Assembly: GCA_029557915.1 (NCBI GenBank)
Contig: JAKQHS010000004.1
Coordinates: forward strand, 33,920 to 97,919
Direction of reading: 5' to 3'
DNA from: Bacteroidota bacterium
GTDB taxonomy: Bacteria > Bacteroidota > Bacteroidia > Chitinophagales > Saprospiraceae
Length of the DNA: 64,000 nt
The position numbers and the translations under genes were made by a program. The notes under the pieces were generated by a model. It was not told the origin of the DNA, made no database searches, and was given only the letters and a program-made list of their open reading frames with translations. Every line of letters begins with the position of its first letter. Position 1 is the first letter of the stretch. This document shows positions 9,341 through 18,850 of the stretch, piece after piece.

Positions 9341-10459
9341 ATGAATATCAAACAAGGCTTTCAGATCCTGGTGATTGGATTCTTATTTTTCCCTTTACAG
9401 GCCCAGCAGAGCGGGGCCGGAAACGGGGACGCAAAAATCATGGATTTTGAAAAATACGATCCCCCCTCCACCCTGGTCGTACCTGAACATAAACTGACAG
9501 CCGCTAAATTTCCCTTCATCGATGTGCACAGCCATCATTGGCGCAATATCGGTAAGGATTATTTCACGAAACTGAGCGGGGAAATGGATGCCATGAATAT
9601 GAGCGTGATCGTCAACCTCAGCGGGGGCACCGGCGAAAACCTCAAAAAAATGGTGGACAGCGCGAATATTTATATGCCGGGCCGTTTTGTCGTATTTGCC
9701 AATATCAATATCCGCAGCATTGATGATTCCGACTGGGCCGAAAATACGGTGAAAGCCCTGGAAATGGATGTCAAAAACGGAGCCCGTGGCCTGAAGATCT
9801 ATAAAAGCCAGGGCATGGACGACAAGGACAGCCAGGGAAAACGGATCCGGATCGATGATCCCCGGATCGGACCCGTCTGGGAAAAATGCGGCGAACTCGG
9901 CATCCCGGTATTGATCCACTCCGGGGACCCCGCTTCCTTCTGGAAACCCGCAGATGAAAACAACGAACGCTGGCTGGAACTGAAAACCCGCTCCGGCAGG
10001 ACCCGGGAAAATTTTGAAGCCAGCTGGGAACAAGTCATGACCGAACACATGAACATCATCCGGAAACACCGGAAAACCACCTTCATCAGCGCGCACATGG
10101 GCTGGTACCCCAACGACCTGGATAAACTGGCAAAACTCTTGGATGAGATGCCCAATATGAATGTGGAGATCGGCGCCGTGATCGCGGAACTGGGCCGCCA
10201 GCCCCGTCATGCCAAAGCTTTTTTCACTAAATACCAGGACCGCATCCTGTTTGGGAAAGATTCTTATGTAGTGGATGAATTTCCCACCTATTTCCGGGTG
10301 CTCGAGACGGGGGACGAATATTTTCCCTACCACAAAAGATACCACGCCTTCTGGAAAATGTACGGCATGCAACTGGACGATGAGGTCCTCCGAAAAGTCT
10401 ATTATAAAAACGCTTTGAGGTTGATCCCGGGGCTTAAATCGGACAGTTTTCCGAAATAA
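9341..10459 (+). CDS. secreted amidohydrolase-2 family metal-dependent hydrolase
   Basis: Protein of 372 residues. The first 22 form a signal peptide ending at QAQ, so it acts outside the cytoplasm. The rest is a TIM-barrel of the amidohydrolase-related (ACMSD/LigW-like) family. The metal-binding DxHxH motif is FIDVHSHHW; further ligands are expected in VLIHSGDP, ISAHMGWYP and the Asp of FGKDSYV. Enzymes of this group are decarboxylases or hydrolases of small organic acids, and the substrate cannot be inferred. It is divergent from the nitroreductase gene, with the promoter box almost touching the ATG. It is complete by length and C-terminus. Confidence 0.85.
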   Translation: MNIKQGFQILVIGFLFFPLQAQQSGAGNGDAKIMDFEKYDPPSTLVVPEHKLTAAKFPFIDVHSHHWRNIGKDYFTKLSGEMDAMNMSVIVNLSGGTGENLKKMVDSANIYMPGRFVVFANINIRSIDDSDWAENTVKALEMDVKNGARGLKIYKSQGMDDKDSQGKRIRIDDPRIGPVWEKCGELGIPVLIHSGDPASFWKPADENNERWLELKTRSGRTRENFEASWEQVMTEHMNIIRKHRKTTFISAHMGWYPNDLDKLAKLLDEMPNMNVEIGAVIAELGRQPRHAKAFFTKYQDRILFGKDSYVVDEFPTYFRVLETGDEYFPYHKRYHAFWKMYGMQLDDEVLRKVYYKNALRLIPGLKSDSFPK

Positions 10460-10521
10460 GGGCTAGCGCAGATTTCCCAACGGTATCCTGCGGATGTAGA
10501 AGGATTTTTTAAAGACGGCCT

Positions 10522-12564
10522 TTAAAATTGCAAGCGTTGAATGCGTACGGCATTCAAGATGGCTATTAAAGCAACACCCACATCGGCAAAAACGGCTTCC
10601 CACATAGTCGCCAAGCCTCCTGCGCCAATGCCCAGAACCAGGATCTTTACGCTAAAAGCAAGGGACACATTTTGCCAGACAATTCGTTTGGTCAACTTAC
10701 CTATCCGGATGGCTGCGGGGATTTTAGACGGCCGGTCGTCCTGGATGACGACATCTGCCGTTTCTACGGTCGCATCACTGCCCAGGCCCCCCATCGCGAT
10801 ACCCACATCGCTCAGTGCAACGACAGGGGCATCGTTTACCCCGTCCCCAACAAAGGCAACGCTTTCTTGCCGGGCTTTAATCTCTTTTATCTTATTCACT
10901 TTATCCTCCGGCAATAAATCTCCAAATGCGTTTTGAATCCCCAGGCGGCTGGCCACCTTGCTTACAACCGATGTTTTATCGCCACTCAACATGGTCAGTT
11001 TTACGCCCAAGGCTTTCAATTGATCCACCGCGGTCTGGGCGTCTTCTTTTTGCTCATCCGCGATGGTCAGGTATCCTGCAAATTTTTCATTCATTGCAAT
11101 GGCGATGGTGGTATCGTCGATGAGGGAAGGATCCATTTCATAAGGAACAGAATACTTCTTTAATAATTTGAAATTACCCACTAAGACCGGGTTCCCGTTG
11201 ACTTCTCCGGAGAGGCCATGACCCGGAATCTCCAATACCTTGGTTACTTCCTGGTCTGGAAGCACAGGTCCCGCATGATCGGCAATGGCCGAAGCTATGG
11301 GATGGGTACTTTGTGCTTCGAGCGCATTTACTGCATGCATCACCTGCTCCCGGTCAAACCCCGGCATGATTTGTTCGGATTGCACTTTAAAAACCCCTTT
11401 GGTCATCGTTCCGGTCTTGTCCATGACGATGTTTTGCACCGAAGCCATGATGTCTAAAAAGTTGCTGCCTTTAAATAGGATGCCATGACGGCTTGCCGCG
11501 CCTATTCCGCCGAAATATCCCAATGGGATGGAAATGACCAGGGCGCAGGGGCAGGAAATCACCAGGAAAACCAGGGCGCGGTACATCCATTCCTCAAAGC
11601 GATAGGATTCTGTAAAAAACAAGGGAAGCAAGACAATTAAGCAGGCAAGTAAAACCACTGCCGGAGTGTATATTTTGGCGAATTTCCGGATAAACAATTC
11701 CGTTGGCGCTTTTTGGGCCGTCGCATGTTGAACCAGGTCTAGGATCTTCGACAACTTGCTATCCTGGTATTTTGCATTAACCTTTACTTGCGAAACCCTG
11801 TTCAGATTGATCATGCCCGCCAAGACCGGCTCTCCTTTTTGTAGATTGCGCGGGGCACTTTCACCGGTTAGAGCAGCCGTATTAAACCCCGCTGATTCGG
11901 ACCATAAGACTCCATCGAGAGCCACCTGGTCACCCGGCTTCAACAGCACAATCGACCCAATAGCCACATCGGACGCCTTCTTGTTTAGGAGTTTGTTGTC
12001 CTCGAAAACAGTCACTTCATCCGGACGTTGATCGATCAGCGCCTTGATGTTCCCTTGTGCCCTCCGGACTGCCATGGTCTGGAGAATTTCGCCGATGCTG
12101 TAGAACAACATGACCGCAACGCCTTCCGGGTATTCGCCGATCACAAAAGCCCCAATGGTAGCCAGGCTCATCAACAGGAATTCAGTGAATACCTCCCCCT
12201 TCAAAACAGACCAAAAAGCCTCTTTCAGGACCGGAAATCCGACCGGGAAATAGGATAAGGCATACCAGATCAACCTGGTACTTCCTGTGAAAAAACCGGG
12301 ATTTGGTATCAGTCCCTCATCAAAACCAATGCCCAACAAAAGCAAAATCAAACTGATGAAAGGCAGAATAAAAATGGTTAATCCCTGGGCCCGGGTATCA
12401 TGCTCATGGCTTTTTTCATCCGAAACTTTCCGGACTCCTTCATGTTTTTCAGCGAGGGATTTTCCCTGGATTAATGCATTTGCCCCGGCTCTGCTATAAA
12501 CTTTCTCCTCCAGGGTACAACAAAGTTGTCTGCCATCCTGGTCGTACACATGTTGATGATCCAT
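10522..12564 (-). CDS. heavy-metal P1B-type ATPase (Zn/Cd/Pb exporter type)
   Basis: Inner-membrane cation pump of 680 residues. The metal-binding CPC motif is VISCPCALVISIP in the sixth membrane helix; the phosphorylation motif is DKTGTMTKG; the hinge is GDGVNDAPVVALSDVGIAMGG. The CPC context followed by PLGYFGGIGAASRHGILFKG matches the ZntA/CadA (P1B-2) branch. The usual N-terminal HMA domain is absent and is replaced by a short His- and Cys-containing tail with CC at residues 15-16. It is the last gene of the metal-export unit that begins at 18814, 91 bases after the adaptor gene. It would take metal from cytoplasm to periplasm, where the RND pump can remove it. Confidence 0.92.
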   Translation of the reverse strand: MDHQHVYDQDGRQLCCTLEEKVYSRAGANALIQGKSLAEKHEGVRKVSDEKSHEHDTRAQGLTIFILPFISLILLLLGIGFDEGLIPNPGFFTGSTRLIWYALSYFPVGFPVLKEAFWSVLKGEVFTEFLLMSLATIGAFVIGEYPEGVAVMLFYSIGEILQTMAVRRAQGNIKALIDQRPDEVTVFEDNKLLNKKASDVAIGSIVLLKPGDQVALDGVLWSESAGFNTAALTGESAPRNLQKGEPVLAGMINLNRVSQVKVNAKYQDSKLSKILDLVQHATAQKAPTELFIRKFAKIYTPAVVLLACLIVLLPLFFTESYRFEEWMYRALVFLVISCPCALVISIPLGYFGGIGAASRHGILFKGSNFLDIMASVQNIVMDKTGTMTKGVFKVQSEQIMPGFDREQVMHAVNALEAQSTHPIASAIADHAGPVLPDQEVTKVLEIPGHGLSGEVNGNPVLVGNFKLLKKYSVPYEMDPSLIDDTTIAIAMNEKFAGYLTIADEQKEDAQTAVDQLKALGVKLTMLSGDKTSVVSKVASRLGIQNAFGDLLPEDKVNKIKEIKARQESVAFVGDGVNDAPVVALSDVGIAMGGLGSDATVETADVVIQDDRPSKIPAAIRIGKLTKRIVWQNVSLAFSVKILVLGIGAGGLATMWEAVFADVGVALIAILNAVRIQRLQF

Positions 12565-12655
12565 AATAAATTACATGTTTATATTTTAAAAGATCCTCCC
12601 TGTACAAATACAAATTGGAAGACATCGTTTTTTTACTGATGCCTGCAGGGCCTGC

Positions 12656-14002
12656 TTAATGCGCATGGGCTTCTCCCGCATTGGACATTTTGGCCAATAA
12701 GAAAAAGGCCCCTTTTGTCACAAACCGGGCATTTAAAGGGACCTCCTTCAACAAGGTAACTTCCGTGTAGCCCAGATCACTAACCCCCTTCTTAATAGGA
12801 ATTTTTTCAAATAGGACTTCAGCCCCATTTCTAGCTGTTTTTTCTTCTGCCTTATGTTCATGGCCATCTTCGCCCGGGTCCTGTTGATGACCGTCTTCAT
12901 GGTGTTCGTTCTGATGAGCGATATCCCCTTCCTCATGATGATGCTCATCATGGACTTCCGCACCCGCGACTTTCTGAACGAAGACAAAATCAACCCCATC
13001 CTGGTTTACAAATGCTTCATCGGGCAAGGCGGGCACCGTGGCATTTTTAAGGCTGATGAGGGCGGTGACGTTCATGCCGTCAATCAAGCCCTGTTTGTTT
13101 CCTTTCACCACAGCATGCACCGCTATCGCCTTGTTTTCATTTTCAAAAGTATTGCCGATGGAAAACACCTGGGCAGTATAACTCTTGCCCGGCTGATTGG
13201 TCAGCACAAAATCAATAAGCTGATCCTGGCGCACCTCATGAAGATCTTTTTCATATACAAACAGGTCAAGGTGGAGACTTCTGTTGTCCATCACTTCGGC
13301 AATTGGAGTGGATGCATCTACACTCGAACCAATATTGACAAAGACTTTTCCAACCCAGCCACTGATCGGGGACTTGATATCCAGGATAGTCACGAGATGG
13401 TCGATCGCCAGTTGATCGGCACGGATTCCCATCTGGTTGATCTGTTGTTCGAGCGAAGCGCGCCGTATCATCAGGTTTTTAAGGTTGGCCTCAGCATTTT
13501 GTTTGTTCTTAAAAGCCCCTGCCTGTTCATTACTAAGCTCCACCTGACGTTCAAGTTCCGCACTCGCCAATTCAATCTTTGGACTAAGGCTAAGGAATTC
13601 TTCCTGCATGGGAATGAGCGGGGGATACAGGATTTGCGCCACGGTTTGCCCCGCGCTGACCCGGGAGCCCGGCATCACCAGTATATTTTTTACAATACCG
13701 CCATAAATGGAAGTGATGGTTGCCTTGTTTTGATTGGGCACTTTGAGGAAGCCATTGGCTTTAAGGCCCGAGTTGAGGATCTTGTGCTCCAGGCCGCCCA
13801 GGCGTAGGCCAATGCTTTCAGATTGCTTTTGAGTAAGGCTTACCGATGTGGTATGCTCTTCATGATGTTCACCGGATTCCCCCATGGCAGCAGCCTCATC
13901 ACTGTGGGAATGTCCATGTTCATCTTGAATTTTCGCTTTGCAGGCCGGAATGATTAAAGCTAAGATTACCGCAAAGGACATGAAAGAAATCTTATGTTTC
14001 AT
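12656..14002 (-). CDS. czcB: His-rich RND periplasmic adaptor lipoprotein (CzcB-type)
   Basis: Membrane-fusion protein of 448 residues. The N-terminus ends in a lipobox (LALIIPAC), so it is anchored by lipid in the periplasm. Three His-rich stretches stand out: DEHGHSHSDEAAA just after the Cys; a long acidic His-rich insert near residues 345-385 (EVHDEHHHEEGDIAHQNEHH and onward); and the end GEAHAH. The middle has the coiled-coil hairpin of adaptors (residues about 125-200) flanked by the two lipoyl half-motifs, with IYGGIVKNILVMPGSRV as the first. The His-rich parts probably bind Zn, Co, Ni or Cu ions. It sits 24 bases after the fused RND/OMF gene, as expected for one efflux unit. Confidence 0.92.
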   Translation of the reverse strand: MKHKISFMSFAVILALIIPACKAKIQDEHGHSHSDEAAAMGESGEHHEEHTTSVSLTQKQSESIGLRLGGLEHKILNSGLKANGFLKVPNQNKATITSIYGGIVKNILVMPGSRVSAGQTVAQILYPPLIPMQEEFLSLSPKIELASAELERQVELSNEQAGAFKNKQNAEANLKNLMIRRASLEQQINQMGIRADQLAIDHLVTILDIKSPISGWVGKVFVNIGSSVDASTPIAEVMDNRSLHLDLFVYEKDLHEVRQDQLIDFVLTNQPGKSYTAQVFSIGNTFENENKAIAVHAVVKGNKQGLIDGMNVTALISLKNATVPALPDEAFVNQDGVDFVFVQKVAGAEVHDEHHHEEGDIAHQNEHHEDGHQQDPGEDGHEHKAEEKTARNGAEVLFEKIPIKKGVSDLGYTEVTLLKEVPLNARFVTKGAFFLLAKMSNAGEAHAH

Positions 14003-14026
14003 GATTATTGAATTAAAAGTTTTGAA

Positions 14027-17000
14027 TTATTGGTTAATTAAATATTGGCAGCGGATGACGGCCTGGTTATAACTGTTCAAAGCATCGAGATAACCGGACC
14101 GCACCTGATAGGACCGGTTGAGGGCCTGTACATATTCTACATAATCAATTTCTCCCGCCCGGAAAGAGGTCTGTGCAGCGGACAGGATTTGACCAGATGA
14201 AGACAGGGCGGTCTGTTCGAAATAATCCAGTGATCGCCGTTGCCGTTCCAGCAACTGCAGGGATTGCCGGAGGGCCCCTTTTAATTCCCAGGATTGGGCT
14301 TCGGCATTCGCCTGAGCCATTTCAATATCCACCTCTGCGGCTTTAATGCGCGCCTTTTGCGATTTGCCGAAAAGGGATATGGCCAAACCGCCCTGAATGA
14401 CATGGAAACGATCGGTCAGGCTGTACCCAGGTTCCACACCGGCCAGAGATCTGAGGGATTGATTAAGATAACCCAGGGTAAAATCAGGAGCCCGCTTTGC
14501 CTGTTCGACAGTTACTTTTGCTTCACTTATTTTAACCTGCTGCTGATACCAGGCCAGCACCGGATTACCTTCGACTGCATCCGTCGATTCAAAAGACCGT
14601 TTCTCCAAAGGAGTGCCGGAAGGAGGTGCCACCCATTCCTGACTCACCATGAGTGTCTGCAATCGGGACCGGGCGATTTCAAAATCGGCAAGCACGCCGG
14701 CCAATTGATTGCGGATTTCACCGGATTGGCTGATCGCTGTTGAACGTTCAAGGACACTGGTTTCTCCTGTTCGCAATCTGAGCTCCGCGGCCTGGACAAA
14801 CTGAGTCAATATACTATCCTGGCTTTCCATCACTCTTTGTTTTTCCATCAGGTAAACCATTTCATACCAAGCGGACCGCACCCCGTATACCAAATCATTT
14901 TCAGTAATGGCCTTGGCCAGTTCTGCACTTCTGATATTGGCCTGAACCAGGGAAAGGCCCGCCTGTTTGTTCCGCGGATTCGGAAGTTCCTGTCGGAAAA
15001 TAAACCCCTGGTCAAATCGAACCGAATTGTATTGACCCAGTTGCATTTCCAGGTTGGTCTTGGGGATGTCGTAGGCTGTGGGTCGAAGCGCTTCGAGTGA
15101 GGTTATCTTATAAGTGCCTGCTTTTAGAATCAGATTACTGGCCTTTGCCTGTCTCACAGCCTCATCCAGGCTTACCGGACGGTTTTCCTGGGCGAAAGCA
15201 GTCATCGGGGGCAGGCTCATGATGATAAGGATTGACATGGTCACGGGTTTGATCCTCATCCTGCGACCGGCATGACCCGGGATAAACAACATATACAATA
15301 AGGGTAAGACCACCAGAGTCAAAAAGGTAGCGGAGATCAACCCCCCAATAACAACAGTAGCGAGGGGTTTTTGGACTTCCGCGCCGGCACCTGTAGAAAG
15401 CGCCATGGGCAAAAATCCGAGCGATGCAACCAGGGCGGTCATCAAAACGGGACGCAAGCGGATTTTAGTCCCTTCGCGCACCCGCTGGATCAAGTCATGT
15501 ACTCCTTCTTTCTCAAGTTGATTAAATGTGGCTATCAGAACAATCCCATTCAACACAGCAACTCCGAACAGTGCAATAAAGCCAACACCCGCGGAGATGG
15601 AGAAGGGCATTCCCCGCATCCAAAGGGCAAATACCCCGCCGATGGCGCTCATCGGGATTGCAGTAAATATCAAGCCCGCCTCCTTCAGGGAATTAAAAGT
15701 GAAATAAAGCAAGATAAAAATCAGGGCCAGGGCCGCAGGTACGGCAAGGAGGAGTCTTGCTTTGGCCTTCTCCAGGTTTTCAAAAGTGCCACCAAAAGTG
15801 TAATAATACCCTTCGGGAAGGCCAAGCCTGTCTTCCAGCAAAGTCTGGATTTCCTGTACCACCGACTCCACATCGCGTCCGAGGACATTAAAACCAATCA
15901 CAATCCGGCGTTTGCCGTCGTCCCGGCTGATCTGTGCAGGGCCCTGCCTGAATGAAACATCAGCAACCTGAGAGATTGGAATCTGACTGCCGGAAGGAGT
16001 CGGCACCAACAGTTCCCGTACATCTTCAATAGATGTCCGATATGCGCTGTCAAGGCGCAGGACCAAGTCAAATCTCCGTTCGTTTTCAAATACAACTCCT
16101 GCCTTTTCACCGGCGAAAGCTGCGCTGATCGTCCGGTTGACCTCCTCAATACTGATCCCATAATTAGCCAGTCGACCCCGGTCATGGCGGATGGTGATCT
16201 GAGGCAAGCCTATGGTGCGTTCCACCTGGGGCGAACTGATCCCGTTGACACTAGTTAATAGTTCAGCCACTTTCGGGGCGAGGGAAGCCAGGGTGTCGAT
16301 GTTTTCTCCGAAAACCTTAATGGCTACATCCTGCCGGATTCCCGTCATCAATTCATTGAATCGCATCTGGATGGGTTGATTTGCTTCAAAGAAAATTCCC
16401 GGAATAGCTTCCAGCGCTTCCAGCATACGGGAAGCCAGGACCTTGGAATCCCGGGTGGTTGTCCACTCCTCCTTGGGTTTCAGGATAATCATCATATCAG
16501 ATGCCTCAGGAGGCATTGGGTCTGTAGGGACTTCCGCCGAACCGGTTTTCCCCACGACCATCTTGACTTCCGGAAATTGCCTGAGGATACGCTCCGCCTG
16601 CATGGAGGTCTCTATGCTTTGAGACAGGGAAGAACCGGTGGGCAGGATGCAGTGAAAGGCAAAGTCACCTTCTTCCAATTGTGGGATAAACTCTCCTCCG
16701 AGTCTGCTGAACAACCAGATGCTGAAAACGAAAATGACCAATGTGGCCGTCACGAGGAGGCCTTTAAATCGGATAGCTCCCTGGAGTACCGGACTGTAAA
16801 TCTTATTAAACCAGCCCATGAGCCGATCGGCTATGGTTTTTCGATGGTTAATTTTTCTTGATAAAAACTGGGCAGACATCATGGGTATATAAGTTAAAGA
16901 AAGGATCAGGGCGCCAAGGATGGCAAATCCTACGGTTTGAGCCATTGGACGAAACATTTTGCCTTCGATGCCGGTGAGAGTAAGGATGGGGATGTAGACA

Positions 17001-18373
17001 ACCAGGATGATGATCTCACCGAAGGCGGCGCTGTTCCGGATTTTGGAGGCGCTTTTGTACACTTCTGCATCCATTTCAGCACGGGTCAGTTCTGCTCCCG
17101 TCTTTCGCAGACCAAGATGGTGCATCGTAGCTTCCACAATGATTACCGCCCCGTCCACGATCAATCCAAAATCTATAGCCCCCAATGACATGAGATTGGC
17201 GCTGACACCGAAAACATTCATCATGCCGAGGGCAAACAACATGGAGAGGGGGATTGCGCTGGCTACGATCATGCCGGCTCTGAAGTTTCCTAAAAAAAGT
17301 ACCAGGACAAAGATTACAATGAGTGCCCCCTCGATGAGGTTTTTCTCTACCGTGGAAATGGCCCTGCCAACCAGTTCGGTCCGGTCAAGGAAAGGCTCAA
17401 TCACCACATCATCGGGAAGTGATTTTTGAATCTTTACCATTTTATCCTTTACCCTGCTGACCACTTCGGCACTGTTAGCTCCCTTGAGCATCAGGACGAT
17501 TCCCCCGACGGCCTCTTTCTCTCCATTCCAGGAAATCGCCCCATAACGAATTGCGCTCCCGAAACGGACAGCGGCCAGGTCGCCAATCAAAATGGGCACG
17601 CCATTCGGTGCGTTTTTTACAACTATGCTCTTGACATCTTCCAGGGAAGTGACGAGCCCAATACCCCGGATGAAATAGGCATTGGGTTTTTTATCGATAT
17701 ATGCCCCCCCGGTGTTTTCATTATTATTCTCCAGGGCAGCGAAGATTTCGGACATCGTTGTATTCATGGCCCGCAATCGATCGGGTCGAACAGCCACTTC
17801 GTATTGTTTAAGCAATCCGCCAAAACTATTGACTTCAGCGACTCCCGGTGTCCCATACAGCTGGCGTGCGACGATCCAATCCTGCATGGTTCTCAAATCC
17901 ATGGCATCGTATTTACCTGCGCTGCCTTCTTTGGGATGGATTACATATTGGTATATTTCTCCCAATCCGGTAGTGACCGGCGCCAATTCGGGAATTCCAA
18001 ATCCGGGAGGAATTTGTTCTTCGGCCTCACGGATTTTTTCGCCCACGAGCTGCCGTGCAAACCAGATATTTACCTGATCTTCAAAAACAACGGTAACTAC
18101 CGACAAGCCGAAACGAGAGATGGATCGCAGTTCAACGACATCCGGCAGATTGGCAAGTGATTTTTCTACCGGATAAGTGACAAATTGTTCAACCTCCTGT
18201 CCGGCAAGAGTGGGACAGATGGTAATGATCTGGACCTGATTGTTGGTGATGTCCGGCACTGCATCAATCGGTAGTTTGGATGCACTCCACAAGCCCCAGA
18301 TGACAAGCGTTAAAGTCAGCAGGGCTATGATGATCTTATTTTTTATCGAAAAAAGGATGATGGAATTAAGCAT
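14027..18373 (-). CDS. czcA: heavy-metal RND pump fused to an outer-membrane efflux protein (CzcA-CzcC fusion)
   Basis: A 1448-residue fusion. Residues 1 to about 1035 are a complete heavy-metal RND transporter with 12 membrane helices and two periplasmic loops. The fourth helix reads DFGLIVDGAVIIVE, the HME1 signature of CzcA-type Zn/Co/Cd pumps. After about residue 1040 comes a second hydrophobic stretch with a signal-peptidase-like site (PVTMSILIIMSLPPMTAFAQ), then about 390 residues of a TolC/CzcC-like outer-membrane factor starting NRPVSLDEAVRQAK and ending YNQAVIRCQYLINQ. The start is the ATG at 18373-18371; the frame extends upstream only through a TTG. Such fusions are known in Bacteroidetes. 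The gene lies between the DUF6660-type gene and the adaptor gene. Confidence 0.93.
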   Translation of the reverse strand: MLNSIILFSIKNKIIIALLTLTLVIWGLWSASKLPIDAVPDITNNQVQIITICPTLAGQEVEQFVTYPVEKSLANLPDVVELRSISRFGLSVVTVVFEDQVNIWFARQLVGEKIREAEEQIPPGFGIPELAPVTTGLGEIYQYVIHPKEGSAGKYDAMDLRTMQDWIVARQLYGTPGVAEVNSFGGLLKQYEVAVRPDRLRAMNTTMSEIFAALENNNENTGGAYIDKKPNAYFIRGIGLVTSLEDVKSIVVKNAPNGVPILIGDLAAVRFGSAIRYGAISWNGEKEAVGGIVLMLKGANSAEVVSRVKDKMVKIQKSLPDDVVIEPFLDRTELVGRAISTVEKNLIEGALIVIFVLVLFLGNFRAGMIVASAIPLSMLFALGMMNVFGVSANLMSLGAIDFGLIVDGAVIIVEATMHHLGLRKTGAELTRAEMDAEVYKSASKIRNSAAFGEIIILVVYIPILTLTGIEGKMFRPMAQTVGFAILGALILSLTYIPMMSAQFLSRKINHRKTIADRLMGWFNKIYSPVLQGAIRFKGLLVTATLVIFVFSIWLFSRLGGEFIPQLEEGDFAFHCILPTGSSLSQSIETSMQAERILRQFPEVKMVVGKTGSAEVPTDPMPPEASDMMIILKPKEEWTTTRDSKVLASRMLEALEAIPGIFFEANQPIQMRFNELMTGIRQDVAIKVFGENIDTLASLAPKVAELLTSVNGISSPQVERTIGLPQITIRHDRGRLANYGISIEEVNRTISAAFAGEKAGVVFENERRFDLVLRLDSAYRTSIEDVRELLVPTPSGSQIPISQVADVSFRQGPAQISRDDGKRRIVIGFNVLGRDVESVVQEIQTLLEDRLGLPEGYYYTFGGTFENLEKAKARLLLAVPAALALIFILLYFTFNSLKEAGLIFTAIPMSAIGGVFALWMRGMPFSISAGVGFIALFGVAVLNGIVLIATFNQLEKEGVHDLIQRVREGTKIRLRPVLMTALVASLGFLPMALSTGAGAEVQKPLATVVIGGLISATFLTLVVLPLLYMLFIPGHAGRRMRIKPVTMSILIIMSLPPMTAFAQENRPVSLDEAVRQAKASNLILKAGTYKITSLEALRPTAYDIPKTNLEMQLGQYNSVRFDQGFIFRQELPNPRNKQAGLSLVQANIRSAELAKAITENDLVYGVRSAWYEMVYLMEKQRVMESQDSILTQFVQAAELRLRTGETSVLERSTAISQSGEIRNQLAGVLADFEIARSRLQTLMVSQEWVAPPSGTPLEKRSFESTDAVEGNPVLAWYQQQVKISEAKVTVEQAKRAPDFTLGYLNQSLRSLAGVEPGYSLTDRFHVIQGGLAISLFGKSQKARIKAAEVDIEMAQANAEAQSWELKGALRQSLQLLERQRRSLDYFEQTALSSSGQILSAAQTSFRAGEIDYVEYVQALNRSYQVRSGYLDALNSYNQAVIRCQYLINQ

Positions 18374-18412
18374 GAAAGTCAAAAGATTAAAATATTGAAT
18401 AATGGAAAACCC

Positions 18413-18431
18413 GTTATTTGGTCCAAATAAC
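18413..18431. promoter_or_regulatory. 19-bp inverted repeat upstream of czcA
   Basis: Perfect 9-base arms GTTATTTGG and CCAAATAAC around a single T. The arms extend to 12 bases with one mismatch. It lies 39 bases before the czcA start and after the DUF6660-type gene. It could be an operator for a metal-responsive repressor or an RNA hairpin inside the operon; the U-tract after it on the minus strand is short (TTTT). Confidence 0.45.
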
Positions 18432-18472
18432 CGGCTATCCCCTAAGCCTGTACGGTTGGCAGGGAGTGCTTT

Positions 18473-18814
18473 TTAACCCAGTTGACTTATGGGAGGGCGG
18501 AGTAGAGCTTTGAGAAAATCCGTTGAGACCGTCCCTTGATAATAAATTAATCCTTGTTTAGGTCCCATTGTGGTGAATTTAATTCCCATGGGAACCAATT
18601 TAACGCTGAAGGAATGGGTACTGCAACAACTGCAAATACAGAAGGGAGAACACAGATCTTCGCAATCCTCGTGTTCCTGGTTACTGTGGCCATCTGTGGA
18701 CAAGCTCCATCCCCTGTCTACGGTCTGTATTTCATGTCCGTGCTCGCCGTCACTGCATGGCAGGCAGGCCAGAGCAAGCAGATATACACAAAAAACGCGA
18801 ATAAACAGGATCAC
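18473..18814 (-). CDS. small Cys-rich exported protein, DUF6660-like, heading the metal operon
   Basis: A 113-residue protein starting at a GTG (18814-18812). The N-terminus MILFIRVFCVYLLALACLPC is a signal peptide or membrane anchor. A cluster of Cys and acidic residues follows (HEDCEDLCSPFCICSCC, near residues 48-64), flanked by His residues, which suggests metal binding. Small Cys-rich proteins of this kind (DUF6660) are often found beside Czc/Cus systems in Bacteroidetes. A TACTTTTG box ends 4 bases before the GTG, so the operon mRNA may begin at or next to the start codon. The role as metal sensor, trap or chaperone is inferred only from composition and position. Confidence 0.72.
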   Translation of the reverse strand: MILFIRVFCVYLLALACLPCSDGEHGHEIQTVDRGWSLSTDGHSNQEHEDCEDLCSPFCICSCCSTHSFSVKLVPMGIKFTTMGPKQGLIYYQGTVSTDFLKALLRPPISQLG

Positions 18815-18818
18815 CTCG

Positions 18819-18826
18819 CAAAAGTA
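18819..18826 (-). promoter_or_regulatory. TACTTTTG -7 box of the metal-export operon
   Basis: Exact TAnnTTTG match on the minus strand, 4 bases upstream of the GTG at 18814. It is the only consensus box seen ahead of the four-gene unit. Confidence 0.5.
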
Positions 18827-18850
18827 TATGAATATTCCGGAAGCTATCGT

